Shown: positions 26,705 through 35,335 of the stretch, one piece after another
Layout of the letters: each line of letters begins with the position of its first letter
Position numbering within the stretch: the first letter of the stretch is position 1
NCBI RefSeq assembly: GCF_003667445.1
Contig: NZ_RCTF01000015.1
Location: forward strand, 10,001 to 74,000
Length of the DNA: 64,000 bases
DNA from: Xanthobacter tagetidis
GTDB taxonomy: Bacteria > Pseudomonadota > Alphaproteobacteria > Rhizobiales > Xanthobacteraceae
Direction: 5' to 3'
The notes under the pieces: model-generated
What the model saw: the letters and a program-made list of their open reading frames with translations, nothing else
Told to the model about the DNA's origin: nothing
Databases searched by the model: none
Made by a program: the position numbers and the translations under genes

Positions 26705-27748
26705 TCAGTCCGCCAGCAAAACGAAGCGCAGGAGGACGGTGCGCTGGAGCGGGTTGAAATTGTCGTCGGAGATGATCGTCAGCAGCGTCTCGCCGGCCGC
26801 GTTCCGCGTCACGGCGAGGCCCTCCATGTTGTCGATCTGGTAGCCCATGTCGAAGGTGCCGAGCACCTCGCCGTCGATCACCGCCCCCGGCTTCACGGCG
26901 TCGAGCGGAAAGCGGCGCAGGCGCATCTTCACGCCGGTCGATCGGGTGTAGTGACGCTCCAGCAGGATCACGTCGCCGTCCGGCGTCAGCGCCGCGTCGG
27001 TGGCGGAGAAGGCGTCGTTCCGGCGCACCGAGAACGTGCCCGGCCGGGGTCCGCCGATGATGAAGCCGTCCAGCACGTCGGCGCGCGCCGCACCCGTCTC
27101 CGCGATACCCACGAGCGCCCCCTTGAGCGCTCCGGAGGGCACGAAGACGAGCGTCTCCAGGCCCTTGTTGCCGCCGAGCCCGCCGATCGCGGGCGCGTCC
27201 ACCCGCGTCCCGGTGGCGCCGAGCGGCGGGCGGGGATAGCGCCAGATCTCGTTGCGGCCCTCGAAGCCCACGAACACCGCATCGCGCGCGACCGTCAGGC
27301 TCTCGGCATCGCCGCCCGCGCGCGCGATGGGGCCGCCTTTGTCGTCGCGGATGGCGACGGCGCTCACGTCCGCCATCCCCACCGGCCGGTCGCCGTCCAG
27401 CACCAGCCGCCCCTCCAGGAACAGGCCGGCATCGGTCACGGCGAGGAAGCGCGCTCCGTCGGCATCGAGCGCGAAGCCGGAAATGCCGCCGAAGCCCGCA
27501 AATGTGGAGGACAGCACCAGCCCGCCGCGGAATTCCAGCGCCCCGAACCGGCGCCGCTCGTCATTGAAGGCGAAGGTCTTCACCGGCAGGGCGGCCACCG
27601 CCACCGGCACCCTCTCCTCGGGGAGCGCACCCGGCTTGGTGAAGGCGCTGGCGAGCGCCGCCGCGGCGAGGAGCGCAGCTGCGACCACGCCCAGCGTCAC
27701 CCGGGCTTTGGCCGACCCGAGAAGACGCCGCCCGGCGCGCGCGGTCAC
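26705..27748 (-). CDS. esterase-like activity of phytase family protein (PF13449-type), exported
   Basis: 347 residues. An N-terminal hydrophobic segment (ARVTLGVVAAALLAAAALASAF) acts as a signal peptide or anchor. The rest is a beta-propeller-like phytase-like domain: EFRGGLVLSSTFAGFGGISGFALDADG, AESLTVARD...VGFEGRNEIWRY, NKGLETLVFVPSG, and the C-terminal NMEGLAVTRNAAGETLLTIISDDNFN. The enzymatic activity of this family is poorly defined, so a phosphoesterase role is only suggested by name. Start GTG 27748 lies 9 bp after the cobT stop; the two genes are probably co-transcribed. Confidence 0.85.
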   Translation of the reverse strand: MTARAGRRLLGSAKARVTLGVVAAALLAAAALASAFTKPGALPEERVPVAVAALPVKTFAFNDERRRFGALEFRGGLVLSSTFAGFGGISGFALDADGARFLAVTDAGLFLEGRLVLDGDRPVGMADVSAVAIRDDKGGPIARAGGDAESLTVARDAVFVGFEGRNEIWRYPRPPLGATGTRVDAPAIGGLGGNKGLETLVFVPSGALKGALVGIAETGAARADVLDGFIIGGPRPGTFSVRRNDAFSATDAALTPDGDVILLERHYTRSTGVKMRLRRFPLDAVKPGAVIDGEVLGTFDMGYQIDNMEGLAVTRNAAGETLLTIISDDNFNPLQRTVLLRFVLLAD

Positions 27749-27756
27749 GTCCCGCC

Positions 27757-29640
27757 TCAGTGCAGGCGGCCGCGACCGCCGCCGGCGCTGTCGCCGAACA
27801 GCTCGGCGAGCTTCTCGGTCATGGCGCCGCCCAGCTCCTCGGCGTCGACGATGGTGACGGCGCGCTTGTAGTAGCGCGTTACGTCGTGGCCGATGCCGAT
27901 GGCGATCAGCTCCACCGGCGAGCGGTTCTCGATCTGGGCGATGATGTGTCTCAGGTGCCGCTCCAGATAGTTGCCGGCATTCACGGAGAGGGTGCTGTCA
28001 TCCACCGGCGCGCCGTCGGAGATCATCATCAGGATGCGCCGGGATTCGGTGCGCACCAGGAGGCGCTGGTGCGCCCAGTCGAGCGCCTCGCCGTCGATGT
28101 TCTCCTTCAGCAGCCCCTCGCGCATCATCAGGCCGAGATTGCGCCGCGCGCGCCGCCAGGGCGCGTCCGCCGCCTTGTAGATGATGTGGCGCAGGTCATT
28201 GAGGCGGCCGGGTCCGGCCGGCTTGCCGGCGGCGAGCCACGCTTCGCGCGCCTGCCCGCCCTTCCAGGCGCGCGTGGTGAAGCCCAGCACCTCCACCTTC
28301 ACGCCGCAGCGCTCCAGCGTGCGGGCGAGGATGTCGGCGCAGGTGGCGGCGACCGTGATCGGCCGCCCGCGCATGGAGCCGGAATTGTCGATCAGCAGCG
28401 TCACCACCGTGTCGCGGAACTCGGTGTCGCGCTCGCGCTTGAAGGAGAGCGAGGCGGTGGGGTCGGTCACCACGCGCGAGAGCCGCGCCGGGTCGAGAAT
28501 GCCCTCCTCCAGGTCGAATTCCCAGGCCCTGTTCTGCTGCGCCAGCAGCTTGCGCTGGAGCCGGTTGGCGAGCCGCGCCACCACGCCCTGCAAATGCGAG
28601 AGCTGCTTGTCGAGATAGGAGCGCAGCCGCGCCAGCTCCTCCGGATCGCACAGCTCCTCGGCGGCGATCTCCTCGTCGAACTTGGTGGTGAAGGCGTGGT
28701 ATTCCGGGCCCTTGCTGTCGTGGCTCATGGAGGGGCGCGGCTGCCACGGCTCGGCCGGCTCGTCGCTGTCGCCCAAGTCGTCGGCGTCGGGCACGTCCGC
28801 CGGCGGGGCCGCGTCGCTCTCCATGGCGCTCTCGGGCATCTCCTCCTGGGAGAGCTCGGCTTCCACCTCGGTGGCGCCCTGCTGGCCGTCGTCCTCGCGG
28901 GTCTCGCCGTCCTCCCCGCTCTGGTCGTCCTCGCCGCCCTCGCTTTCGGCGTCCTGGTCCTGGCTCTCGGAATCGAGCCCGCTCTCCTCGCCCATGTCGA
29001 GCGAGGCGAGCAGATCGCGGGCGATCTCGCCGAACCTCTTCTGGTCGTCCATGCTCTCGGCGAAGCGCGAGAGGTCGCCGGCCGCGCGATCCTCGATATA
29101 GTCGCGCCACAGCTCGACGATCTTGCGCGCGTCGGGCGGCGGCGCCTCGCCGGTGAGGCGCTCACGCACGATCAGGGCGATCGCGTCGGACAGCGGCGCG
29201 TCGGCGCGGTCGGTGATGTCGGCATAGTTGCCGCGGTGGTAGCGGTCCGCGAGCATGGCCGAGAGATTGGTCTTCATGCCGGACATGCGGCTGCCGCCGA
29301 GGGCCTCGACGCGCGCCTGCTCCACTGCCTCGAACACGGCGCGGGCGACCTCGCCGGAGGGCAGCATCTTGCGGTGCGTCGCGGGGTCGTGGCAGGCGAG
29401 CCGCAGCGCGAGCGAATCCGCATGCCCGCGCACGATCGCCGCGTCGTGGGCGGAGAGCCGGCGCGGCGGCTCGGGCAGGCGCACCCGGTCCGGGCCGAGC
29501 GCGGGACGCTCGGCGGCGAAGGCGACCTCGAACTCGGCCACGCCGGCCACCGCCTTGAAGCAGGCAGAGACCGCGCGCTTGAAGGGCTCGACGGGCGCTT
29601 CCTTGGGACCCTTGGCGGTGGTGCGGTTCGTGGGGGCCAT
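27757..29640 (-). CDS. cobT: aerobic cobaltochelatase subunit CobT
   Basis: 627 residues. CobT joins the AAA+ CobS to form the chaperone-like ring that drives Co2+ insertion into hydrogenobyrinic acid a,c-diamide by CobN. Visible: an N-terminal helical domain, a long strongly acidic Asp/Glu/Ser/Gln segment at about 215-320, and a C-terminal von Willebrand A domain with the MIDAS signature DNSGSMRG near 416-423. Start ATG 29640 (MAPTNRT) is chosen over an in-frame codon 5 residues earlier. It lies 52 bp downstream of cobS on the same strand. cobN and the other corrin genes are not in the window. Confidence 0.95.
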   Translation of the reverse strand: MAPTNRTTAKGPKEAPVEPFKRAVSACFKAVAGVAEFEVAFAAERPALGPDRVRLPEPPRRLSAHDAAIVRGHADSLALRLACHDPATHRKMLPSGEVARAVFEAVEQARVEALGGSRMSGMKTNLSAMLADRYHRGNYADITDRADAPLSDAIALIVRERLTGEAPPPDARKIVELWRDYIEDRAAGDLSRFAESMDDQKRFGEIARDLLASLDMGEESGLDSESQDQDAESEGGEDDQSGEDGETREDDGQQGATEVEAELSQEEMPESAMESDAAPPADVPDADDLGDSDEPAEPWQPRPSMSHDSKGPEYHAFTTKFDEEIAAEELCDPEELARLRSYLDKQLSHLQGVVARLANRLQRKLLAQQNRAWEFDLEEGILDPARLSRVVTDPTASLSFKRERDTEFRDTVVTLLIDNSGSMRGRPITVAATCADILARTLERCGVKVEVLGFTTRAWKGGQAREAWLAAGKPAGPGRLNDLRHIIYKAADAPWRRARRNLGLMMREGLLKENIDGEALDWAHQRLLVRTESRRILMMISDGAPVDDSTLSVNAGNYLERHLRHIIAQIENRSPVELIAIGIGHDVTRYYKRAVTIVDAEELGGAMTEKLAELFGDSAGGGRGRLH

Positions 29641-29692
29641 GTCCGGCTCATCCAAGGCGGGACGGCCCGGCGGGAAGCCGGGCGCGTCGGGG

Positions 29693-30676
29693 TCAGGAGA
29701 GGGCGACGTTCACCGTGCTCTCGGGCAGTTCCTGCCCGAAGCAGCGCTGGTAGAACTCGGCCACCAGGGGCCGCTCCAGCTCGTCGCACTTGTTGAGGAA
29801 GGTCACGCGCAGCGCGAAGGCGATGTCGCGGAAGATCTCCGCGTTCTCCGCCCAGGTGATGACCGTGCGCGGGCTCATCACGGTGGAGAGGTCGCCGTTG
29901 ATGAAGGCCGAGCGCGTCAGGTCGGCGAGGCGCACCATGCGGTTGGCGGTGTCGCGCCCTTCCGGCGTGCGCAGGTGCTTCGCCTTGGCGACGATGATGT
30001 CCACTTCCTTGTCGTGGGCGAGATAGTTCAGCGTGGTGACGATGGACCAGCGGTCCATCTGCGCCTGGTTGATCTGCTGCGTGCCGTGATAGAGGCCGGT
30101 GGTGTCGCCGAGGCCGATGGTGTTGGCGGTGGAGAACAGCCGGAAGGCGGGGTGGGGGCGGATCACCCGGCTCTGGTCGAGCAGGGTCAGGCGGCCGGAG
30201 CTCTCCAGCACGCGCTGGATCACGAACATCACGTCCGGGCGGCCGGCATCGTACTCGTCGAACACCAAAGCGACGTTGTTCTGGTAGGCCCAGGGCAGGA
30301 TGCCGTCACGGAACTCCGTCACCTGCATGCCGCCCTTCACCACGATGGCGTCCTTGCCGATCAGGTCGATGCGCGAGATGTGGCTGTCGAGGTTGATGCG
30401 CACGCACGGCCAGTTGAGGCGCGCCGCCACCTGCTCGATGTGCGAGGACTTGCCGGTGCCGTGATAGCCGGTGACCATCACGCGACGGTTGTGGGCGAAG
30501 CCGGCGAGGATGGCGAGGGTGGTGGTGCGGTCGAACAGATAGTCCGCGTCCAGCTCCGGAACGTGCTCGTCCGGCTCGGAGAAGGCCGGCACCTCCATGT
30601 CGATGTCGATGCCGAAGGTCTGGCGCACCGACACCTTCATGTCCGGGGTAGGCGCTGGGGTCGCGGTGGCACTCAT
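29693..30676 (-). CDS. cobS: aerobic cobaltochelatase subunit CobS (AAA+ ATPase)
   Basis: 327 residues. AAA+ ATPase of the MoxR-like clade with Walker A GYHGTGKS near 70-77, Walker B ALVFDEYDAG, and sensor region RLFSTANTIGLGDTTGLYHGTQQINQAQMDRW broken over the pore loop. It powers cobalt insertion with CobT and CobN. N-terminal PDMKVSVRQTFGIDIDMEVPAF is the conserved CobS leader region. Gene order J-domain protein, cobS, cobT on one strand is a familiar alphaproteobacterial arrangement. Confidence 0.96.
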   Translation of the reverse strand: MSATATPAPTPDMKVSVRQTFGIDIDMEVPAFSEPDEHVPELDADYLFDRTTTLAILAGFAHNRRVMVTGYHGTGKSSHIEQVAARLNWPCVRINLDSHISRIDLIGKDAIVVKGGMQVTEFRDGILPWAYQNNVALVFDEYDAGRPDVMFVIQRVLESSGRLTLLDQSRVIRPHPAFRLFSTANTIGLGDTTGLYHGTQQINQAQMDRWSIVTTLNYLAHDKEVDIIVAKAKHLRTPEGRDTANRMVRLADLTRSAFINGDLSTVMSPRTVITWAENAEIFRDIAFALRVTFLNKCDELERPLVAEFYQRCFGQELPESTVNVALS

Positions 30677-30782
30677 GAAACCTCCGTGGGCGCTCCGTCC
30701 GCGCCGCCTGCTGCTTTTGTTCTGCCATGGCGCGCCATCCGGCGCGCCGCGGCCGTTCGGGCCGGCCGGTCCTGCGGACCGG

Positions 30783-31409
30783 TCAGCAAAATCCCGCCTG
30801 CTTGAGGCTGTTATAGGCCTGGATCACGTTCCGCAGCCGATCCTCGGCCGAGCGGTCGCCGCCATTGGCGTCCGGATGGTGGAGCTTCACCAGGGTCTTG
30901 AAGCGGGCCTTGATCTCGCCCGCATCGGCGGACATTTCGAGGCCCATCACCTCCAGCGCGCGCCGCTCGGCGGTGCGGATCACGCGGCCCTCGGCCTCCG
31001 GGCGCTCCGCGGCGACGCTCTCGCCGAACTCGGTGCCGAAGCCGAACGGGTCGCCGTAGCCGGCGGCGCGGAAGCCGGCGCCGGCCGCCCCGTGGGCGCC
31101 GCCGGGCGGGCCACCCGACTTGGCGCCCATCTTCCAGGTGGGGCGATGGCCGGTCAGCGCGTCCTTCTGGTAGGCGTAGACCGCGTCGTCGGTCATGCCC
31201 GCGAAATAGTTGTAGGACTGGTTGTAGGCGCGCACATGGTCGAGGCAGAAGCGCCAGTACTGGCCTTCCTGGTGCCGGCCCTTGGGCGCGCGATGGGTCC
31301 CCGCCTGCGCACAGCCCGCCCATTCGCAGCACGCGGTGTGCGTGCGGCGCGTCCGGTCGTCGCCGGGCTTGACGCGGATGCGGTCGAAGAGCGGGGAGTC
31401 GAGCTTCAT
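30783..31409 (-). CDS. J-domain (DnaJ-like) protein with C-terminal J domain
   Basis: 208 residues from ATG 31409 (MKLDSPLFDRIRVKP); a longer frame would run into the divergent bolA leader. The J domain is unusual in lying at the C-terminus (about 150-207), with the Hsp70-activating HPD triad in KLHHPDANGGDRS near 177. The N-terminal half has several cysteines (TACCEWAGCAQAG, RFCLDHV) and aromatic residues, possibly a metal-binding module. This gene sits just upstream of cobS. A role as a DnaK co-chaperone for cobaltochelatase assembly is an inference from neighbourhood only. Confidence 0.88.
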   Translation of the reverse strand: MKLDSPLFDRIRVKPGDDRTRRTHTACCEWAGCAQAGTHRAPKGRHQEGQYWRFCLDHVRAYNQSYNYFAGMTDDAVYAYQKDALTGHRPTWKMGAKSGGPPGGAHGAAGAGFRAAGYGDPFGFGTEFGESVAAERPEAEGRVIRTAERRALEVMGLEMSADAGEIKARFKTLVKLHHPDANGGDRSAEDRLRNVIQAYNSLKQAGFC

Positions 31410-31465
31410 GGCCGGGCGATTATGCGGGCCGCGTTTCGGCACCGCAAGAAATTGAGAGGGGAGAA

Positions 31466-31494
31466 GCGCCGGGGCCGCTGAGCAGCCCCGGCGC
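31466..31494. repeat. inverted repeat in the J-domain/bolA divergent promoter region
   Basis: GCGCCGGGGC at 31466-31475 is perfectly complementary to 31485-31494, with a 9-nt loop. Position between two divergent starts suggests a regulatory or transcript-processing role rather than a terminator, but this is unproven. Confidence 0.45.
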
Positions 31495-31605
31495 CGCGCG
31501 CGGATGGCAGCGCGGGCGCAAGCCACATATAGTATGCCGACCGCGAACGCGCCATCGTCGCGGATCATTGCCGGCGCCCCGATTGCTTCACAGATTGGTT
31601 CGATC

Positions 31606-31908
31606 ATGAGCGAGACCCACCTTTCCGCCATCCGCCAGACCCTGGAGCAGGGCCTGACCCCGCTCGCCCTCGACCTCGTGGACGAGAGCCACAAGCATGC
31701 CGGCCATGCCGGGGTGCGCCACCTGGAGCGCGGCCCCTCCGGCCGCGACGACGGCGGCGTCACCCACATCCGCGTGCGGGTCGTGGCGCAGGACTTCGCC
31801 GGCAAGAGCCGCATCGAGCGCCACCGCATGGTGAACGCGCTGCTCGCGGGCGAGATCGCCCGCGGCCTGCACGCCATCGCCATCGAGGCCAAGGCGCCGG
31901 GGGAATAG
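31606..31908 (+). CDS. BolA family protein
   Basis: 100 residues from ATG 31606 (MSETHLSAIRQTLEQ). BolA fold: N-terminal helix, central strand with SHKHAGHAGV, then the helix with SRIERHRMVNALLAGEI and the conserved HAIAIEAKAP ending. The invariant His of the family is in RHRMVN. BolA proteins pair with monothiol glutaredoxins in Fe-S or iron-regulation complexes. A longer upstream frame gives a non-family extension and was not used. It is followed 7 bp later by queC. Confidence 0.93.
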   Translation: MSETHLSAIRQTLEQGLTPLALDLVDESHKHAGHAGVRHLERGPSGRDDGGVTHIRVRVVAQDFAGKSRIERHRMVNALLAGEIARGLHAIAIEAKAPGE

Positions 31909-31915
31909 GCACGCC

Positions 31916-32647
31916 ATGCGCGCAAGCGGGATTGCCGGAGAGGGCGCGCTGGTCCTGTTCTCGGGCGGGCAAGATTCCACCACCTGCCTCGCCTATGCGC
32001 TGGAGCGGTTCGGCAGGGTCGAGACGCTCGGCTTCGACTACGGCCAGCGCCACCGCGTGGAGCTGGAGCGCCGCCCGGTGCTGCGCGACGCGCTCGCCGG
32101 GCTGAAGCCGGGCTGGGCCGAGCGGCTCGGCGCCGACCACACGCTCGATCTTTCCGTGCTCGGCGCGCTGTCCGAGACCGCGCTCACCCGCAACGTCGCC
32201 ATCGAGATGGAGGACGGCGGGCTGCCCAACACCTTCGTGCCCGGCCGCAACATTGTGTTCCTCACCTTCGCCGCCGCGCTCGCCTACCGGCGCGGGCTGC
32301 GCCACATCGTCGGCGGCATGTGCGAGACCGACTTCTCCGGCTATCCCGACTGCCGCGACGACACCATCAAGGCGCTGCAGGTGGCGCTCAATCTCGGCAT
32401 GGACCGGCGCCTCGTGCTGCACACGCCGCTGATGTTCATCGACAAGGCCGAGACCTGGGCGCTCGCGGAGCGCCTCGGCGGGCCGCCGCTGGTGGATACC
32501 ATCGTGGAAGAGACGCATACCTGCTATCTGGGCGAGCGCGGGACCCGGCGGGACTGGGGCTATGGCTGCGGCGCCTGCCCGGCCTGCGCCCTTCGGGCCG
32601 ACGGCTTCGCCCGCTACCGCAACACTCTGAGGAGCGCCCCGCGATGA
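31916..32647 (+). CDS. queC: 7-cyano-7-deazaguanine synthase QueC
   Basis: 243 residues. Converts 7-carboxy-7-deazaguanine to preQ0 with ATP and ammonia, en route to queuosine. PP-loop SGGQDSTT (16-23) and zinc ligands C203, C218, C221 and C224 (CYLGERG...GYGCGACPAC) are intact. Family landmarks LGFDYGQRH, VPGRNIVFLTFAAALA and CETDFSGYPDCR are present. No queD, queE or queF neighbours are seen. The stop overlaps the start of the next gene (ATGA at 32644). Confidence 0.97.
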   Translation: MRASGIAGEGALVLFSGGQDSTTCLAYALERFGRVETLGFDYGQRHRVELERRPVLRDALAGLKPGWAERLGADHTLDLSVLGALSETALTRNVAIEMEDGGLPNTFVPGRNIVFLTFAAALAYRRGLRHIVGGMCETDFSGYPDCRDDTIKALQVALNLGMDRRLVLHTPLMFIDKAETWALAERLGGPPLVDTIVEETHTCYLGERGTRRDWGYGCGACPACALRADGFARYRNTLRSAPR

Positions 32648-33003
32648 CCCGTTCCGCCCGCTTCCCGCTCACTGTGCTCGCGCTCGTCGCGCTCCTCGCC
32701 GGCGCGGCGCCAGCCGCGGCCCAGAGCTTCAGCTGCGCCACCAATACCGGGCCCGACGAGCGCGCGATCTGCGCCGATTGCGGCCTCGCCCAGCTCGATG
32801 TGAAGCTGGCTGTGATGTACGAGGTGCTCACCAAGACCTCCGGCATGGGCGTCCGCGCGGACCTGCGCGAGGCGCAGCGCGCCTGGCTCTCCACGCGCGC
32901 CGCCTGCGGCGGCAACGTCTCCTGCCTCACCGGCGCCTACCAGACGCGCATCGCCGCGCTGCAGGCTTCTCTCGACGAGTTCTATTCGCGCGGACCGTTC
33001 TGA
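32644..33003 (+). CDS. small exported LprI/DUF1311-like protein
   Basis: 119 residues, signal peptide TVLALVALLAGAAPAAA followed by QSFSCATNTGPDERAICADCGLAQLDVKLAVMY. The pattern of Cys near an ExxIC motif, LAQLDxxLAxxY, then REAQRAWLSTRAACGGNVSCLTGAYQTRIAAL matches the lysozyme inhibitor LprI/DUF1311 group. Five cysteines in the mature part suggest disulfides. Probably periplasmic; inhibitor function is not shown by sequence. Translationally coupled to queC by a 4-bp overlap. Confidence 0.8.
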   Translation: MTRSARFPLTVLALVALLAGAAPAAAQSFSCATNTGPDERAICADCGLAQLDVKLAVMYEVLTKTSGMGVRADLREAQRAWLSTRAACGGNVSCLTGAYQTRIAALQASLDEFYSRGPF

Positions 33004-33032
33004 ACCGCGGCGCCAACCCACCGGAACCCGCC

Positions 33033-33749
33033 ATGACCGCCGATCTGCGAAGCGCCGCCGACGGGCGCGCCGGTTTCCACCATGTGGAGACCTGGGTGTT
33101 CGACCTCGACAACACCCTCTATCCCGCCCGGCACGATCTGTGGGCGCAGATCGACGCGCGCATGAAGGCCTACATCACCGATCTGCTCGGCATCACGCCG
33201 GAAGAGGCCTTCACGCTGCAGAAGGACTATTACCGCCGCTACGGCACCTCGCTGCGCGGGCTGATGCTGGAGCATGGCATCGACACCGCCGCCTTCCTCG
33301 ACCATGTCCACGACGTGGACCTCGCCGGCCTCGACCCCTCGCCGCGCCTCGCCGCCGCCGTCGAGGCGCTGCCCGGCCGGAAGCTGGTCTACACCAATGG
33401 CTCCGAGCGCCATGCCCGCAACGTGCTGAACAAGCTCGGCATGGGCGGCCACTTCGCGGCGGTGCACGACATCGTCGCCGCCGAGTTCCACCCCAAGCCC
33501 ACGGAGGAGGCCTATCTGCGCTTTCTCCGGGCTCACGGGGTGGAGGCGCCGCGCGCCGCCATGTTCGAGGACCTCGCCCGCAACCTCGAAGTGCCGCACC
33601 GGCTCGGCATGGCCACTGTGCTGGTGGTGCCGCCCGGAGAGCGGATCGAGGCGCGCGAGAGCTGGGAGTTCGAGGGCCGCGAGGCGGCCTATGTGGACCA
33701 CGTGACCGAGGATCTTGCCGGTTTTCTGGAGCAGGTTGCCGCCGCCTGA
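33033..33749 (+). CDS. HAD-family pyrimidine 5'-nucleotidase-like protein
   Basis: 238 residues. HAD superfamily subclass I hydrolase. Motif I is WVFDLDNTLYP (nucleophile Asp then acid/base Asp), motif II VYTNGSERH, motif III Lys in FHPKPTEEAY, motif IV FEDLARNLEVPHRLGM. This matches the pyrimidine 5'-nucleotidase group (YjjG/SDT1-like) that dephosphorylates nucleoside monophosphates. Start ATG 33033 is 29 bp after the LprI-like gene. Substrate is inferred from the family. Confidence 0.9.
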   Translation: MTADLRSAADGRAGFHHVETWVFDLDNTLYPARHDLWAQIDARMKAYITDLLGITPEEAFTLQKDYYRRYGTSLRGLMLEHGIDTAAFLDHVHDVDLAGLDPSPRLAAAVEALPGRKLVYTNGSERHARNVLNKLGMGGHFAAVHDIVAAEFHPKPTEEAYLRFLRAHGVEAPRAAMFEDLARNLEVPHRLGMATVLVVPPGERIEARESWEFEGREAAYVDHVTEDLAGFLEQVAAA

Positions 33750-34024
33750 GACAGGCCCGCTCCGACAGGTTTTAGCCCAGGCGGATTGCGCGTCGGATGA
33801 TTGGCCTTTACGATCCCAGGTTGAGTCATCTGTCAGAATTGCATTGGAATGGGCAATGGTCTCGCGCCGACGCGGTATCTGCATGCGAACCGGAAAGCGC
33901 GACCCGGACCTGACGTGACCCGCGAGCGCGCGGGCCGGGAATCGCGGCGAAGTGTCACATTCATTCGTCCAAAGTGCGTGCCAGTCTCCTTTCGGGGCGG
34001 CATCGGGATCGTGGCTTTCCAGAA

Positions 34025-35335
34025 ATGACCGCTGACAGCCTGGCCTGGGTGGATCTGGTTCAGGTGCCCCTCCTGGTGGTGAACGCCGGAGACAGCCGGG
34101 TTGTGCGCGGCAATCCGCGGGCGCGGAGCCTGCTCGGCAGCGCGAGCCTTGCCGGCGATCTCTCCGACTTCCTCGGCGCCTATGCGGCCGGGCGGCTTCG
34201 GCCGCTGATCGGCGGGGAGGTGGAGGATGCCGGCGAGCTGATGCTCTATTGCCGCATGCCGGCCGGCCTTGCCACGCTCGGCTTCAGGGCGGCGCGCATT
34301 CCCGAGCAGGACCTGTGCGTTCTCACCGTCCGCTCGCTTGCGGCGGACGCGGCGACGCAGAAGCGCACCGAAGCCGGCATCGAGAATTTCGGCGTCATGC
34401 TGGAGGAGATCGTCCGCTCGCTGCCGGTGGGTGTCGAGATCTATGACGGCAACTTCCGCGAGCTGTTCTGCAACACCGTGTCCGACGAGCTGTTCGGCTA
34501 CGCCTATGACGGCCAGGTGCCGCATCACGACGACTGGTGGGAGCGCGGCTTTCCCGACGACGCCGCCCGCGCCCGCGTCATCCGCGACTGGCGCGAGCGG
34601 TGCGAGAGCGTGCGCGCCGCGCCGGGCGAGGTGCAGCGGGCGGAATGGGACGTGGTCTGCCGCGACGGGCAGCAGCGCACGGTGCAGTTCCGCTTCCGCT
34701 TCATCGGCTCCAACTACATCGTGGTGTTCTGGGACGTCACCGAGCGCCGGCGCCTGGAGGAGGAGCTGCGCCATCTCGCCGGCACCGACGAGCTGACCGG
34801 CCTGCACAACCGCCGCCGCTTCTTCGAGGAGGCCGAGAACGCCTTTTCCGCCGCGCTCGCCGCGGCCACCCAATTGTCCATCCTCATGCTCGACATCGAC
34901 CACTTCAAGTCGATCAACGACCGCTTCGGCCATGCCGCCGGCGACAAGGTCCTGTCCGAGGTGGCGCGGCGCTGCGCCGGCGCCCTGCGCGCCGGCGACG
35001 TCGCCGCGCGCGTCGGCGGCGAGGAGTTCGCCGTCCTCCTGCCGGCCACCGACGCCGCGGGCGCCGAGCAGGTGGCGCAGAACCTGCTCGGCGCCATCCG
35101 CCACGCGCCGGTGCGGGTGAACGGGCACGCGCTGGCGGTGCAGGCCTCCATCGGCGGCACCTTCCGCCTCGCGGGCGACCGCTCGGTGACCACATTGATC
35201 GAGCGCGCCGACCGGGCGCTCTATGCCGCCAAGGGCGGCGGCCGCGACCGGGTGGTGGTGCTGCCGCGCTTCTTCGACGAGGTGCGCCCGGCGCGGCTGC
35301 GGCTCCCGCGCAGCAAGGCGCCGGAACCGGGATGA
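34025..35335 (+). CDS. diguanylate cyclase with PAS-like N-terminus
   Basis: 436 residues, cytosolic, no membrane segment seen. Two PAS-like regions, about 5-120 and 130-250 (LPVGVEIYDGNFRELFCNT..., ending VVFWDVTERRRLEEELR), precede a GGDEF domain (about 250-415). The active site reads GGEEF (331-335), competent for c-di-GMP synthesis. An RxxD inhibitory site (RAGD, 322-325) lies exactly five residues before it, so product feedback inhibition is expected. Start ATG 34025 (MTADSLAWVDLV) replaces a longer Arg-rich start. The last codons overlap the start of the following acetyltransferase gene. The 275-bp spacer upstream shows no gene. Confidence 0.93.
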   Translation: MTADSLAWVDLVQVPLLVVNAGDSRVVRGNPRARSLLGSASLAGDLSDFLGAYAAGRLRPLIGGEVEDAGELMLYCRMPAGLATLGFRAARIPEQDLCVLTVRSLAADAATQKRTEAGIENFGVMLEEIVRSLPVGVEIYDGNFRELFCNTVSDELFGYAYDGQVPHHDDWWERGFPDDAARARVIRDWRERCESVRAAPGEVQRAEWDVVCRDGQQRTVQFRFRFIGSNYIVVFWDVTERRRLEEELRHLAGTDELTGLHNRRRFFEEAENAFSAALAAATQLSILMLDIDHFKSINDRFGHAAGDKVLSEVARRCAGALRAGDVAARVGGEEFAVLLPATDAAGAEQVAQNLLGAIRHAPVRVNGHALAVQASIGGTFRLAGDRSVTTLIERADRALYAAKGGGRDRVVVLPRFFDEVRPARLRLPRSKAPEPG

